From: Bradyrhizobium sp. ISRA464
Lineage (GTDB): Bacteria > Pseudomonadota > Alphaproteobacteria > Rhizobiales > Xanthobacteraceae
Assembly (NCBI RefSeq): GCF_029910095.1
Contig: NZ_CP094526.1
Coordinates: 4,712,001 to 4,776,000, forward strand
DNA: 64,000 bases
Reading direction: 5' to 3'
The position numbers and the translations under genes are program-made. This document shows positions 8,233-16,969 of the stretch, piece after piece; within the stretch, counting starts at the first letter, position 1, and the number at the start of each line of letters is the position of its first letter. The notes under the pieces were generated by a model that worked only from the letters and a program-made list of their open reading frames with translations, was not told the DNA's origin and did no database searches.

Positions 8233-9269
8233 GACTCGCTCTCGATCAGGGCCATCCCCCGCGTCGCGTAAGCGCGGGCGAGCCGTCGTCCCACATTGGC
8301 GGCATCGGGCAGGACGTTGTTGCCGAGATCGCCGCGTGCCGCCACGCCGGCACTTCCGACCGCACCGCGGAACATCGCAAAGACCTGGTGAAAGACCGTC
8401 AGGCGCTCGGTCGCACCAGACAGTTGGTAATAAAGTTCGAGGTAATCCCGCTCGCTCGGGATGCCCATGTCGTCGAGCGGCAGGCCGAGCAGTCCGCCGT
8501 TCTCGTCCGGCGCCATGCGCCACGCCTGGCTGTTGAAGGCGAGATCGACAAGCGGATGGCCCAAGGTTGACAATTCCCAATCCAGGACGCCGACCACATG
8601 TGGCTCGGTCGGATGAAACACCAGATTTCCCATGCGGAAATCGCCATGGCACAGCGCCAGGCCTTCGCTTTCCGGCACACGCTCGGAGAGCCAGCGCACC
8701 ATCCTGTCGAGTGCCGGGTTATCGTCGTCGTCGCGGCGGTACTCGATCCACAGCTTCGACCAGCGGCTGAGCTGGCGCGCGAAATAGTTTCCGGGCTTAC
8801 CGAAGTCTGCGAGCCCGACTGCCCGGAAGTCGAGCTTGTGGATCGCGGCCAGCGCGGCGCACATTGAGCGATAGCATGCGAACCGCTCGTCGCGCGTGAA
8901 ACCGGGTAACGCGTAGTCGTGGACCACGCGTCCCTCCAGCCATTCCATCAGATAGAAGGGCGTCCCGAGGACGTCGCGATCCTCACAGTAACGATACGGT
9001 TTCGGCGTCGGCGCGGCATTCTCCTGAAGCGCCGTCAACACGCGATATTCGCGATCAATGGCATGGGCCGACGGCATCAGCACATTGTTCGGCTGCTTGC
9101 GCAGGACCGCACGCCAATCGCCGCGCGTCACGAAATAGGTGGGGTTCGACATTCCCCCACTGGTTCGCGTCACGCGCGTCGCGGCGCTTCCACCCAGCCA
9201 ATCCCTCAAATAGGCATCGAGCCGACAAAGGTCGAAATCCAGGTCGCCGGCGCTCGTCTGCCCGGTCAT
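8229..9269 (-). CDS. Phosphotransferase of the aminoglycoside/ACAD10-11 type (LvaA-like)
   Basis: 346 residues with a protein-kinase-like APH fold: nucleotide region (GGMSNPTYFVT), catalytic loop ALCHGDFRMGNLVF and metal site GVLDWELSTLGHP. These are hallmarks of the phosphotransferase domain of ACAD10/ACAD11 and of LvaA in levulinate catabolism, which phosphorylate 4-hydroxyacyl-CoAs. It lies 5 bases after an ACAD11-like dehydrogenase gene, the same pairing as in those systems. The likely role is to phosphorylate a hydroxylated acyl-CoA so that the hydroxyl can be eliminated. Antibiotic resistance is unlikely. Confidence 0.8.
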   Translation of the reverse strand: MTGQTSAGDLDFDLCRLDAYLRDWLGGSAATRVTRTSGGMSNPTYFVTRGDWRAVLRKQPNNVLMPSAHAIDREYRVLTALQENAAPTPKPYRYCEDRDVLGTPFYLMEWLEGRVVHDYALPGFTRDERFACYRSMCAALAAIHKLDFRAVGLADFGKPGNYFARQLSRWSKLWIEYRRDDDDNPALDRMVRWLSERVPESEGLALCHGDFRMGNLVFHPTEPHVVGVLDWELSTLGHPLVDLAFNSQAWRMAPDENGGLLGLPLDDMGIPSERDYLELYYQLSGATERLTVFHQVFAMFRGAVGSAGVAARGDLGNNVLPDAANVGRRLARAYATRGMALIESES

Positions 9270-9274
9270 CGCAA

Positions 9275-10519
9275 TCAGCTCGCGCTCTTGCCGCTGAAGC
9301 CGAACAGATACTGCGCCACGCGCCGCATCTGCACCTCCTCCGTTCCCTCCGTGATGCGGTAACGGCGGTGGTGCCGATAGATGTGCTCGAAAGGCATGGC
9401 GCGGCTGTAGCCCATGCCGCCATGCACCTGCATCGCACGGTCCGCGGCCTCGCAGCACAACCGGTTGGCACGGAAGTTACAGATCGAGACCATATCGCTG
9501 ATTGTCAGCGGGTTCTGGCGATCCATCTGCCACGCCGTGCGGAAGATGAAGTTGCGCAGCATCTGATAGTCCGCCCAGAGCTCGACGAGCGGAAACTGAA
9601 CGGCCTGCTTCTTGGCGAGCGGTTCGCCGAACGCGACGCGCGATTTGGCGTATTTGACCGCCTCCTGGATGCAATAGCGCGCCGCGCCGGCGCTGGCCGC
9701 GGCCTGACGGATGCGGTTCTCATGCACAAAGCGTTGCGCGACGACGAGCCCCTCGCCTTCCCTGTGCAGGATCGCACTTTCGGGCACGCGCACATTGACG
9801 AGCTCCGTTTCCGCGTGATCGCTCGGCATGTTGAAGGTCCAGTGGTTGTAGAGCACGTTATGGCCGGGCGTGTCGGTCGGCACGACGAAGGCGGTAATGC
9901 CCTTGGCCTCGCCCGGCTTGCCCGAGGTGCGGGCGAACACCAGATTGGCATGCGCGCGCGCGACCTGGCTGTTCCATCGCTTGCGGCCATTGATGACCCA
10001 ATGGTTTCCGTCGCGCACACCGGTGGTCTCGAGCCAAGTCGCGTCGCTGCCGTGCCCCGGCTCGGTCAGGCCGAACGACAGATGTTTCTTGCCCGTGATG
10101 ATGCCTTCGATATAGGTCTTCTGCTCCTCGGTCCCATAGTCGGCCAGCGCCGGAATGATCGGAAAATTGCCGACGATCGACGACTCATCCTGCAAGTCGT
10201 TGTGCAGACCCAGCCCCTTGGCCGCCAGATGCTCTCGGATCGAGGCGATCGCCAGATTCGAGGCGCCCTGCCCGCCGCATGATTTCGGCAGGCCGTAGCG
10301 CAGATGCCCCGCCTTGTCGGCGCGGCGCTCCATCTCGCCGATCAGCGCCCGCCATTCATCGCGGGGTCGGCCGTCATTGTCCCAGTCGGTTCGCGCGTTC
10401 TCACGGCGGTGATCGAAGAACTTGATATTGTCCCGTTCGAGCGGCTTGATCTCCGCCTCGATAAACGCGTCAAGCTCGGCGAGCTTGTCGGTGATCTCCT
10501 TCGGGAGTTCGAAATCCAC
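9275..10519 (-). CDS. Acyl-CoA dehydrogenase, ACAD10/ACAD11 (LvaC-like) type
   Basis: 414 residues, full length. Family hallmarks are the flavin region SFGLTEPGHGSDATWLETT, the QVHGGMGYS segment and the C-terminal ITEGTEEVQMRRVAQYLFG, which retains the Glu of the classical E-G-T motif. The N-terminal DFELPKEITDKLAELDAFIEAEI is typical of the ACAD10/11 group. With the phosphotransferase next to it, the protein probably handles a phosphorylated hydroxyacyl-CoA, as LvaC does. Fourth gene of the leftward operon from 13774. Exact substrate unknown. Confidence 0.85.
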   Translation of the reverse strand: MDFELPKEITDKLAELDAFIEAEIKPLERDNIKFFDHRRENARTDWDNDGRPRDEWRALIGEMERRADKAGHLRYGLPKSCGGQGASNLAIASIREHLAAKGLGLHNDLQDESSIVGNFPIIPALADYGTEEQKTYIEGIITGKKHLSFGLTEPGHGSDATWLETTGVRDGNHWVINGRKRWNSQVARAHANLVFARTSGKPGEAKGITAFVVPTDTPGHNVLYNHWTFNMPSDHAETELVNVRVPESAILHREGEGLVVAQRFVHENRIRQAAASAGAARYCIQEAVKYAKSRVAFGEPLAKKQAVQFPLVELWADYQMLRNFIFRTAWQMDRQNPLTISDMVSICNFRANRLCCEAADRAMQVHGGMGYSRAMPFEHIYRHHRRYRITEGTEEVQMRRVAQYLFGFSGKSAS

Positions 10520-10561
10520 GGCGCCTCTCCTGTCTCTGTTCTTGTTGGGCCGCCCGATCGG

Positions 10562-11347
10562 CTAGAGCGCGATCCGGCCGTAGGGATGGGTGCTGCTGAC
10601 ACCGCCGTCGACAGACAGCAACTGGCCGTCGACATATGAGGAGTCGTCACTTGCCAGGAACGCCGCGGCGGCCGCGATTTCCTCGGCGCGGCCCGGCCGC
10701 TTCAGCGGCGTGACGTGGCCGAGCTTGGATTCGATGCCTCGTGCGCGGGCGTCCTCGAAAACCTTGCGGGTCAGCTGGGTCTCGACGAGCCCCGGCAGCA
10801 CCGCATTGACGCGCACGCCCGTGCCGGAAAAGGCGTTCGCCGCCGTCTGTGCCAGATTGTTCACCGCCGCCTTGCTTGCGCTATAGGAGATCGCGCCTGC
10901 ATTGGCGCGTAGCGACGCGGCGGACGACGTCAGGATAATCGAACCATAGCCCTGCGCGGTCATATGGCGCCCTGCATATTTGATGGCGAGGAAGCAGCTG
11001 ATCGTATTGATGCGGTAGACCTCCGACCATTCCTCCACCGTTTGCTCTAGCAACGGCGTATTGGTCCCGGTAACCCCGATATTGGCGAAGAAGATTTCCA
11101 GCCCACCGAACTCCGAGACGCAGCGCGATACGATCGCGGCCACATTCTCCTCGACCGCGGCATCCGTGATCATGGCTGATGCGATGCCACCCTCGCCCCG
11201 GATCGCCGACGCGGTCTCTTCGGCATTGCCGGCGCGGCCGACCACCAGGACCGATGCACCTTCGCGCGCGAAGCGAATCGCGCTGGCGCGGCCGATCCCG
11301 CCTCCGCCGCCGGTGACGACCGCGCGCTTGCCTTCGAGCCGCTTCAT
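10562..11347 (-). CDS. SDR family oxidoreductase
   Basis: 261 residues, classical short-chain dehydrogenase. Cofactor motif TGGGGGIG near residue 10; catalytic Ser in LTSSAASL, and Y-x-x-x-K in ISYSASKAAV. The end (SYVDGQLLSVDGG) is standard. The ATG at 11347 follows GGAGAAGG. It lies 10 bases after the preceding SDR gene in a polycistronic operon with a CoA ligase and an acyl-CoA dehydrogenase, so oxidation of a hydroxyacyl-CoA or cyclic alcohol is plausible. Confidence 0.86.
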   Translation of the reverse strand: MKRLEGKRAVVTGGGGGIGRASAIRFAREGASVLVVGRAGNAEETASAIRGEGGIASAMITDAAVEENVAAIVSRCVSEFGGLEIFFANIGVTGTNTPLLEQTVEEWSEVYRINTISCFLAIKYAGRHMTAQGYGSIILTSSAASLRANAGAISYSASKAAVNNLAQTAANAFSGTGVRVNAVLPGLVETQLTRKVFEDARARGIESKLGHVTPLKRPGRAEEIAAAAAFLASDDSSYVDGQLLSVDGGVSSTHPYGRIAL

Positions 11348-11357
11348 GCGCCTTCTC

Positions 11358-12119
11358 CTATTTTGCAGGAACGGTCCAGCCGCCGTCGGCGGTGACGACC
11401 GCGCCCTGGATGTAGCTGGCATCGTCGCTCGCAAGGAACGCAGCGAGCGAAGCGATCTCCTCGGGTTGACCAAAACGCCCGGCGGGCATCTCCGCCTGAC
11501 GCGCCGCAACCGTTGCCTCGTCGAACTGTGCGATCGAGGCCGGCGTTCCGATCATGCCCGGCGCGATCACGTTGACGCGGATCTTCTTAGCGGCGAGCTC
11601 GATAGCGGAAGCCCGCGAGAGGCCGACGACGCCGGCTTTCAGCGCGGAATAGGCGATGGAATCCTTGGCCGGATGAAACGCCGACACCGAGCTCACATTC
11701 ACGATCGCTCCGCCGCCGCGCCGCTCCATCTGCGGCACCACCGCTTGCGTCGCCCAGATCAGGCCATGCACGCCGACGGCAAACATCCGCTCCACCGTAT
11801 CGACCGCGATCTCCGCCAGCGGCTCGAAGCGCGCAAACACGGCATTGTTGACGAGCACCGCGACCGGCGCATCGAATTCGCGCTCGACGCGGGCAAACAG
11901 CGCATGAACGTCATCGCGACGGCCGACATCAACCTCGTATCCCTTGGCCTCGAACCTCATGTCCTTCAGCCTGTTGACCGCGGGCTCCAGCCGCTTTGCG
12001 CTGATATCGACACAGGCCAGTCGTCGACCCTCGCGACCGAAGCGCTCGGCAATGGAAAAGCCGATTCCGCGCGCTGCCCCCGTGACGACGCAGACGCGAT
12101 CCTCGAGACGCGAGCTCAT
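11358..12119 (-). CDS. SDR family oxidoreductase
   Basis: 253 residues, classical SDR with TGAARGIG at the nucleotide site, NVSSVSA (catalytic Ser) and IAYSALKAG (Tyr and Lys). Asp near residue 38 (CVDIS) suggests NAD preference. Its ATG overlaps the stop of the CoA ligase gene (ATGA), so the two are translationally coupled. It is likely a 3-hydroxyacyl-CoA or alicyclic alcohol dehydrogenase acting right after CoA activation. Substrate not determinable. Confidence 0.86.
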   Translation of the reverse strand: MSSRLEDRVCVVTGAARGIGFSIAERFGREGRRLACVDISAKRLEPAVNRLKDMRFEAKGYEVDVGRRDDVHALFARVEREFDAPVAVLVNNAVFARFEPLAEIAVDTVERMFAVGVHGLIWATQAVVPQMERRGGGAIVNVSSVSAFHPAKDSIAYSALKAGVVGLSRASAIELAAKKIRVNVIAPGMIGTPASIAQFDEATVAARQAEMPAGRFGQPEEIASLAAFLASDDASYIQGAVVTADGGWTVPAK

Positions 12120-13774
12120 GCGCTAGCCTTGTGGGGCGGCTCGGCGAACGCCTTGGCAATCTCGCGGAGCTGATATTTCTGCACCTTGCCGGCCGGCGTC
12201 TTCGGCAGGTCGGCGACGATTTCAAGACGCTCGGGCCAATACTGCTTGGCGACCTTGTGCTCGGCCATGTGGGCCTGCACGCCGGCCAGATCGAGCGCCG
12301 TGCCGGGACGCAGTACGACGAAGGCGCAAGCCCGCTCTCCGAGCCGTGGATCCGGATAGCCAACGATCGCCACGGACAGCACAGCGGGAAGTTTGAACAT
12401 CAGATTTTCGATGTCTAAGACGGGGACGTTTTCCCCGCCGCGAATGATGATGTCCTTGATGCGGCCGTCGATGCGGATGTAGCCCTCGTCGTCCATATAG
12501 GCCATGTCGCCGGTGTCGAACCAACCGTCGGCGTCAAACGGTTCCATGTCCTCCCGCTTGTAGTAGCCGAGGAACATCTGCGCGCCGCGGACCTTGAGGA
12601 GACCGCGTTCCCCGACCGCGGCCGGAGAGCCGTCCATGCGCAAGACCTTCACCGCGACGCCTTCGACCGGACGTCCGTCGGTCTTGGAGGATTTTTCCAG
12701 CGCGCGCTCCGGCTCGGTCAGCGTGCTCGCGAGCGACTCGGTCATGCCCCAGAGCGAGCAGACCTTGAGATCGAGCTCCCGATAGGCGCGATCGATCAGC
12801 GCCGGCGGGATCGGCGCGCCCGCGCAAAGGAACTTGCGCAGCTCGGCCGGTTTCGCCGCGCCGGCCGCAACAGCCTCGCACATGTCGGCCAGGAACGTCG
12901 CGGCGCCAGCAGAATAGGTGACGCCCTCCTTGGCCATGATCGAGACGCCGCGCTTCGGCTCCCAGACGTCCTGGAAGATCACGGTCGCACCGATCTTCAG
13001 GCCGAGCAGCATGCCGGCGGCAAAGCCGGTCATGTGGCCGAGCGGCGAGCAGACCAGCATGGTATCGCCGGCGTCGAGGCCGAAGCGCCCGGCAAGTCCG
13101 ATGCAGCAACCCATCAGCGTGTTGAGGCAATGCATGACGCCCTTCGGCGAGCCGGTCGTTCCCGACGTGAACATCAGCACGGCCATCCGGTCGGCCGGCA
13201 GCGCGCCGATCTCACCGACCGTCGGCGGGCCGAGACGCTCGCTGCCGGACAGCAAGGTCTGCTCGAAGCCATCAGGCCCCTCGCCGTCGACGACGATGAC
13301 ATGCGCAAGCTTCGGCAGGCCCGGCTGCAGCGAGCGTGCCATCGTTTCATGATCGAAACCGCGGAACAGTTTTGGCACGACCAGCAGCTTTGTCTCGGCA
13401 AAGCCGAGCATGTAGCTGAGCTCGTGCTCGCGAAAGATCGGCATCAGGGGATTGACGACCGCGCCGACCCGGAACGCCGCCAGTGCAATCACCGCGAATT
13501 CCCACCAGTTCGGCAACTGGACCGACACGACATCCCCTGGGCCGATGCCAAGACGACGCAGCGCCGCCGCCGCACGCGAAATCATGTCACCCAGCTCTGC
13601 GTAAGTCAGGCGCTTCGGCGCGTCACGATCGGCGCGATCCGCCATCAACGCGAGCTTGTTTGGCGTGGCGGCGATCGTCTGCTGCAGGAACTCGTCAAAA
13701 CTCTTGTCGACCCAGAAACCGCTGGCACGCATCGCGCGCGCATGCGCCACGGGATCGAACCGGTTCTCGCTCAT
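12116..13774 (-). CDS. AMP-forming acyl-CoA ligase, cyclohexanecarboxylate-CoA ligase-like
   Basis: 552 residues, ANL superfamily. Adenylation motif MFTSGTTGSPKGVMH, Mg/ATP region SLWGMTES, hinge DGRIKDIIIRGGENV and the C-terminal lysine region KTPAGKVQKYQLRE are intact. From memory the sequence resembles AliA-type cyclohexanecarboxylate-CoA ligases. The ATG at 13774 follows GGAGG at 7 bases; a longer start at 13816 is less likely. It is the first gene of the seven-gene leftward operon and is preceded by an operator-like palindrome at 13819. It activates the carboxylate substrate of the operon; a paralogue lies at 38277. Confidence 0.85.
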   Translation of the reverse strand: MSENRFDPVAHARAMRASGFWVDKSFDEFLQQTIAATPNKLALMADRADRDAPKRLTYAELGDMISRAAAALRRLGIGPGDVVSVQLPNWWEFAVIALAAFRVGAVVNPLMPIFREHELSYMLGFAETKLLVVPKLFRGFDHETMARSLQPGLPKLAHVIVVDGEGPDGFEQTLLSGSERLGPPTVGEIGALPADRMAVLMFTSGTTGSPKGVMHCLNTLMGCCIGLAGRFGLDAGDTMLVCSPLGHMTGFAAGMLLGLKIGATVIFQDVWEPKRGVSIMAKEGVTYSAGAATFLADMCEAVAAGAAKPAELRKFLCAGAPIPPALIDRAYRELDLKVCSLWGMTESLASTLTEPERALEKSSKTDGRPVEGVAVKVLRMDGSPAAVGERGLLKVRGAQMFLGYYKREDMEPFDADGWFDTGDMAYMDDEGYIRIDGRIKDIIIRGGENVPVLDIENLMFKLPAVLSVAIVGYPDPRLGERACAFVVLRPGTALDLAGVQAHMAEHKVAKQYWPERLEIVADLPKTPAGKVQKYQLREIAKAFAEPPHKASA

Positions 13775-13818
13775 GACGTTGCCTCCATGACGATTGATCG
13801 ATGCACTTGACGGCATGT

Positions 13819-13836
13819 TAGTTCGCTAGTGTATTA
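13819..13836. promoter_or_regulatory. Island palindrome, site 1 (upstream of CoA ligase operon)
   Basis: TAGTTCGC-TA-GTGTATTA matches 13 of the 16 defined positions of TAGTACAC-nn-GTGTACTA. It lies 45 bases upstream of the ligase start, in the gap shared with the divergent dehydrogenase gene. Confidence 0.65.
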
Positions 13837-13907
13837 TATTTGAAGTGAACTGCAACACTAAATTAGGCGGCAAACTCGGTCGATCGCGGCGCACGACGCT
13901 CGATGTT

Positions 13908-13925
13908 TCGTGAGCTAGTGCATTA
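13908..13925. promoter_or_regulatory. Island palindrome, site 2 (upstream of MDR dehydrogenase)
   Basis: TCGTGAGC-TA-GTGCATTA matches 10 of 16 positions; only the right half is good. It lies 35 bases before the ATG at 13960, facing the second gene of the divergent pair. Confidence 0.45.
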
Positions 13926-13959
13926 GTTTGTCGGTGCGACCGGAAGCAGGGAGGCGACC

Positions 13960-14979
13960 ATGAAGGCGGCAGTGCTGGAACGACGCGGACTGGACGGCGT
14001 GGCCTGGCGCGATTTCCCCGACCCGGCACCGGCTGCGGGCGAGTCCGTGCTCAAGGTCGCCGCGTCCTCGGTCAATCGCGTCGATCTCTACATGCGCGAC
14101 AATGGCGGCGGCATCACCCACACGTTGCCGCAGGTGATGGGGGTCGAGGCCGCTGGGGAGATCGTCGAGGCCGCGCCCGGCAGCGGCTTGAAGCCGGGCA
14201 TGAAGGCGGTGCTCTTCTCCGAGGCGTTTTGCGGCAAGTGCCGATACTGCCTGGCCGGCGACCAGCCGCTATGCGAGAACGTCAAGATCATGGGCGAGCA
14301 TCGCAACGGCGGCTTCGCCGACTACATCGCGATGCCCAGCAGTTGCTTCTTTCCCCTGCCCGATGATGCTGATCTGGTGGCGGCGGGCGCCCTGATGACC
14401 GGCCATCTCACGGCCTGGCGGATGCTGTTCGGCAAGCGCGCCTTGCAGCCCGGCGAAAGCGTCATGATCGTCGGCATCGGTGGCGGCGTCGCGGTGGCCT
14501 GCCTTCAACTTGCAAAGCTCGTGGGCGCCCGCGTCTTCGTCACCTCCTCCAGCGACGCGAAGATCGCCAGGGCCGTTGCGATGGGAGCGGATGGCGGCGT
14601 CAACTATCGGAGTGACAAGGTGTCGGCCGCCATCCAGCAGATCAGCGGCGGCGGTGTCGACATGGTGATCGACAGCGTCGGCGAAGCCAGCTGGGGTGAA
14701 TCGCTGCGTTCCTTGCGCCGTGGCGGCCGGCTGGTCACCTGCGGTGCCACGACTGGCTCGAACCCACCGGCGGATCTGCAGCGGGTCTTCATCCGCCAGC
14801 TCGAGATCTATGGCTCGACGGGTGGCAGCATCGCGGAGTTCCGCCAGTTGCTCGATGTGTTCAATCGCGGCCTGGTCCGGCCGGTGATCGACTCATCGTT
14901 CAGGATGGCAGACGCTCCTGCGGCCCTTGCTCGTCTCGCCTCCGGGGCACAGTTTGGCAAGGTGTCGCTCGTGGCATAG
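13960..14979 (+). CDS. Medium-chain dehydrogenase/reductase with structural-zinc cysteines only
   Basis: 339 residues, MDR superfamily. The Rossmann motif is VGIGGGVAVA near 171-180. The structural zinc site is complete (Cys91, 94, 97, 105), but the catalytic-zinc positions read Asn39 and Val62 (SSVNRVD, VMGVEAAG) where alcohol dehydrogenases have Cys and His. It may therefore be an enoyl reductase or quinone-oxidoreductase-type enzyme rather than a zinc alcohol dehydrogenase. GGGAGG precedes the ATG. Monocistronic, divergent from the ligase operon, with a palindrome on each side of the shared gap. Confidence 0.82.
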   Translation: MKAAVLERRGLDGVAWRDFPDPAPAAGESVLKVAASSVNRVDLYMRDNGGGITHTLPQVMGVEAAGEIVEAAPGSGLKPGMKAVLFSEAFCGKCRYCLAGDQPLCENVKIMGEHRNGGFADYIAMPSSCFFPLPDDADLVAAGALMTGHLTAWRMLFGKRALQPGESVMIVGIGGGVAVACLQLAKLVGARVFVTSSSDAKIARAVAMGADGGVNYRSDKVSAAIQQISGGGVDMVIDSVGEASWGESLRSLRRGGRLVTCGATTGSNPPADLQRVFIRQLEIYGSTGGSIAEFRQLLDVFNRGLVRPVIDSSFRMADAPAALARLASGAQFGKVSLVA

Positions 14980-15022
14980 GTCTCGGCTCCACGAGCGACA
15001 TGAGATCGACAGCGTCAGTGCG

Positions 15023-16240
15023 TCACATCTTGCAGGCGGGATCGACGGGCGGGATGATGTCCAGTCCCGGCTCGATCTTCTTGATCTGGTAAGCCGGCTT
15101 CCCCTCCGGACCCATCACGATCTGGCTGATCGCCATCCGCCGCGCAGTCTGATGGTCACCTGCACGGATCTCGACATCGCCGAGGACCGTTTCGGCTTTA
15201 AGGCCGGACAGAGCAGCGCGAACCGCGTTGATGTCGGTCGAGTTCGCTTTCTGAAGCCCGGCGGCAATCAGCTGAATGGCAGCGTATTGATCGGCGCTGG
15301 TGTAGGGCGGAAGCTCGCCGTTGTATTTCTCCTTGTACGCCTTCACGAAGGCTTCGGCCTGCGCGCCGGGGAAGCCGGCCACGAAACCGATATTCTGATA
15401 GACGCCGAGCACGGCCTCGCCCTGCGCCGGCAGTGTCTGCGGGATTACGAAGGAGTTGCCCAGCACCATCTTGTACTTCTTGAATAGCCCGAACTGCTGC
15501 TGCTGCTTGGCGAGGTTGATCGCGTCGCTGCCGAAGATCGTCACGAACAGGCCGTCGGCCGGGTCCGCACCCAACTCCGAAATCTTGGCACCGAAATCCG
15601 GCGTCCCGTTTGGCGAGAACAGGGTTTTTCCGATCGTTCCGCCCTGCGAGGTCACCAGCGCCTTGAACTTGTCCGCGGAGTCACGTCCGGCGGCATAGTC
15701 GACCGCGATGATGTCCCATTTCTTGATGCCCTGATCTTTCAGGAATTCCCTGAAAGTCCCCATGATCATGGAGTCGTTGGCATTGACCCGAAAGTAGTTC
15801 GGCGAGCAGTTCTTTCCTGTCAGCCCATCGGCATTGGCCATCACCTCCAGCATCAAAGCTTTCAGCGCCGGAAGCTTGGCCTGCAGCGCTGGCGTCACAG
15901 CGGATGTGTCCATGCCGGTGATGAACGTTGCACCGTCCTTCTGGACGGCTCGGGTGGCGCCGTCCACTGCCGTATCGGGCGTGCCGGGATAGGAGATGAA
16001 GGTCGCCTCGAGTTTCCTGCCCGCCGCGCCACCGGCGGCGTTGATCTGCTCGATCGCGAGGTTGACGGCCTTGACCTGGGTGTCCTTCAGGCCGGCGAGC
16101 GGTCCGCTATCGATCAGGAGAACGCCGATCTTGACCGTGTCCTCGGCCAAGACTGCGGTCGCGACGGCAACAGCCATCGTTGCGCCGATGGTTGCCGCGC
16201 GCAGCGCGCCGAAAGCCAGCCGCATGGATGATTTTTTCAT
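15023..16240 (-). CDS. ABC transporter substrate-binding protein, Leu/Ile/Val-binding (Peripla_BP_6) type
   Basis: 405 residues. A signal peptide is evident (MKKSS..., then a hydrophobic Ala/Val run ending TAVLAED), so the protein is periplasmic. The mature part begins TVKIGVLLIDSGPLAGL, the usual start of branched-chain amino-acid-type receptors; relatives bind aromatic or aliphatic acids. It is the last gene of the liv-type operon, downstream of both ATPases and both permeases, so it is the cognate receptor of this transporter. Ligand unknown; a carboxylate feeding the island is the reasonable guess. Confidence 0.87.
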   Translation of the reverse strand: MKKSSMRLAFGALRAATIGATMAVAVATAVLAEDTVKIGVLLIDSGPLAGLKDTQVKAVNLAIEQINAAGGAAGRKLEATFISYPGTPDTAVDGATRAVQKDGATFITGMDTSAVTPALQAKLPALKALMLEVMANADGLTGKNCSPNYFRVNANDSMIMGTFREFLKDQGIKKWDIIAVDYAAGRDSADKFKALVTSQGGTIGKTLFSPNGTPDFGAKISELGADPADGLFVTIFGSDAINLAKQQQQFGLFKKYKMVLGNSFVIPQTLPAQGEAVLGVYQNIGFVAGFPGAQAEAFVKAYKEKYNGELPPYTSADQYAAIQLIAAGLQKANSTDINAVRAALSGLKAETVLGDVEIRAGDHQTARRMAISQIVMGPEGKPAYQIKKIEPGLDIIPPVDPACKM

Positions 16241-16273
16241 TTTCCTCCCTCCTCCGTTTATCCCGATGTTGCG

Positions 16274-16969
16274 CTAGAGCGCCATGAGCGCCTGGTTCTC
16301 GGGCTTGCCAATGGCGCCGATCGCGCCCGAACCGACAACCTCGCCCTTTGCTAGAATGACGAACCGATCGGTGGCACGCTTGACGAGACTGAGGTGCTGC
16401 TCGACCACGAGCACGCCGGTTCCAGCGCCACGGATTTTGTTGAGCGTGTCGACCAGCCCGTCGATCAGAACAGGTGAAAGGCCTTCCGAGGGCTCATCGA
16501 GCAGAATGAGGCTCGGATTGGCCATCAAGGCACGACCGATCGCCAGCATCTGTTGCTGGCCGCCGCTCAGCATCGTGCCCAGCCGGTCGGCGCGCTCCTC
16601 GAGCACCGGGAACAGCTCGTAGATGGCCTTCAGCGTCCAGTACCCTGCCCTGGCGGTCGATCGACCCAGCAGCAGGTTCTCCTTGACGGTAAGGTTCGGC
16701 AGGACGCGTCGTCCTTGCGGTGCGATCGCCACACCGAGCTTGGCAGCCGTATAGCCTGGCAGGGCATCGATCCGGCGATCGCTGACCCAGATCTCGCCGG
16801 ACAGGATATTCGTCTCGCGAAAGACGGAGAGCAGCAGCGTCGACTTGCCGGCGCCGTTGCGACCGACCAGGGCCACCGACTCGCCCTCTTCGACCGTCAG
16901 GTCGATGCCGCGCAGCACGGTCGAAGCGCCATAGCCGGCGAACAGCGATTGGATCCGCAACGCGCTCAT
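16274..16969 (-). CDS. ABC transporter ATPase, LivF type
   Basis: 231 residues. Walker A GRNGAGKST (36-44), signature MLSGGQQQMLAIGRAL and Walker B LILLDEPSEGLSP are intact. The short LivF form, without the longer LivG insert, fits its place. The ATG at 16969 overlaps the stop of the LivG-type gene (ATGA). It works with the LivG-type ATPase, both permeases and the binding protein as one importer. Confidence 0.9.
   Translation of the reverse strand: MSALRIQSLFAGYGASTVLRGIDLTVEEGESVALVGRNGAGKSTLLLSVFRETNILSGEIWVSDRRIDALPGYTAAKLGVAIAPQGRRVLPNLTVKENLLLGRSTARAGYWTLKAIYELFPVLEERADRLGTMLSGGQQQMLAIGRALMANPSLILLDEPSEGLSPVLIDGLVDTLNKIRGAGTGVLVVEQHLSLVKRATDRFVILAKGEVVGSGAIGAIGKPENQALMAL

Noticed and set aside
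8229..9269. Aminoglycoside resistance gene
   Set aside because: The APH fold is shared, but the motifs and the adjacent ACAD11-like gene indicate acyl-CoA metabolism.
13960..14979. Typical zinc alcohol dehydrogenase
   Set aside because: The structural zinc cysteines are present, but the catalytic zinc Cys and His are replaced by Asn39 and Val62.
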